Source: Planctomicrobium sp. (GTDB lineage Bacteria > Planctomycetota > Planctomycetia > Planctomycetales > Planctomycetaceae). Taken from it: a DNA stretch of 5,094 nucleotides. The DNA lies in assembly GCA_018659505.1 (NCBI GenBank), contig JABJMI010000414.1, forward strand, positions 1-5,094, read 5' to 3'. The translations under genes and the position numbers were made by a program. Positions 5,090-5,094 of the stretch are shown here, one piece after another. The notes beneath the pieces are model-generated. The model saw only the letters and a program-made list of their open reading frames with translations, was not told the DNA's origin and searched no databases. Numbering within the stretch: the stretch's first letter is position 1; every line of letters starts with the position of its first letter.

Positions 5090-5094
5090 ATGCC
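5090..5094 (+). CDS. Start of a following gene (partial)
   Basis: TTGGAG at 5076-5081 sits eight bases before ATG 5090-5092, a good ribosome binding site and spacing, 24 bases after the sulfatase stop with no terminator between. This suggests a co-transcribed gene leaving the window. Only the start codon and two bases are visible, so the product is unknown. Confidence 0.45.

Noticed and set aside
1..5094. CRISPR array, tRNA, rRNA, transposase or phage genes
   Set aside because: I looked for regularly spaced repeats, RNA gene signatures and mobile-element proteins and saw none. The window does not hold a defence island or prophage.

Overview
The window looks like chromosomal DNA from a planctomycete of moderate GC content (mid-40s percent by eye). 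Three things point there: a secreted arylsulfatase-type enzyme, a free-standing double-ACT protein of a kind I associate with planctomycetes, and a von Willebrand factor A (vWA) protein anchored by one N-terminal membrane segment and carrying an Asp/Gly-rich linker. An intergenic stretch also resembles the GC-rich dispersed repeats I recall from planctomycete genomes. The assignment is inference; there is no rRNA or other phylogenetic marker here.

Layout. (1) 1-604, plus strand: the last codons of a gene entering from the left (stop at 21-23) overlap by ATGA the start of a small membrane-anchored HEAT-repeat protein (20-604). (2) 653-2276, minus strand, convergent with the first unit: a two-gene unit, vWA protein (1218-2276) then a YcxB-like membrane protein (653-1207), 10 bases apart, with a TATAAT box just upstream of the vWA gene. 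(3) 2277-2932: a gene-poor stretch of about 650 bases holding that promoter, a cluster of CGGTTA-type motifs, several small hairpins and two blocks that look like dispersed repeats. (4) 2933-3439, plus strand: a tandem ACT-domain protein with a clear Shine-Dalgarno sequence and a possible terminator after it. (5) 3581-5065, plus strand: an exported S1-family sulfatase with an apparently complete active site, preceded by a perfect 7-3-7 palindrome. A further gene probably starts at 5090 and leaves the window.

How the genes work together: the sequence does not show one pathway. The sulfatase would remove sulfate esters from polysaccharides or other sulfated compounds outside the cytoplasm, and depends on a formylglycine-forming or radical-SAM maturase encoded elsewhere. 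The ACT protein is probably an amino-acid or small-ligand sensor. The vWA and YcxB-like proteins are probably co-transcribed envelope proteins of unknown role. I see no convincing new defence, mobile or secretion system. The best leads are the palindrome before the sulfatase, the motif and hairpin cluster at 2336-2509, the repeat-like blocks at 2583-2690, and the membrane-bracketed HEAT protein.
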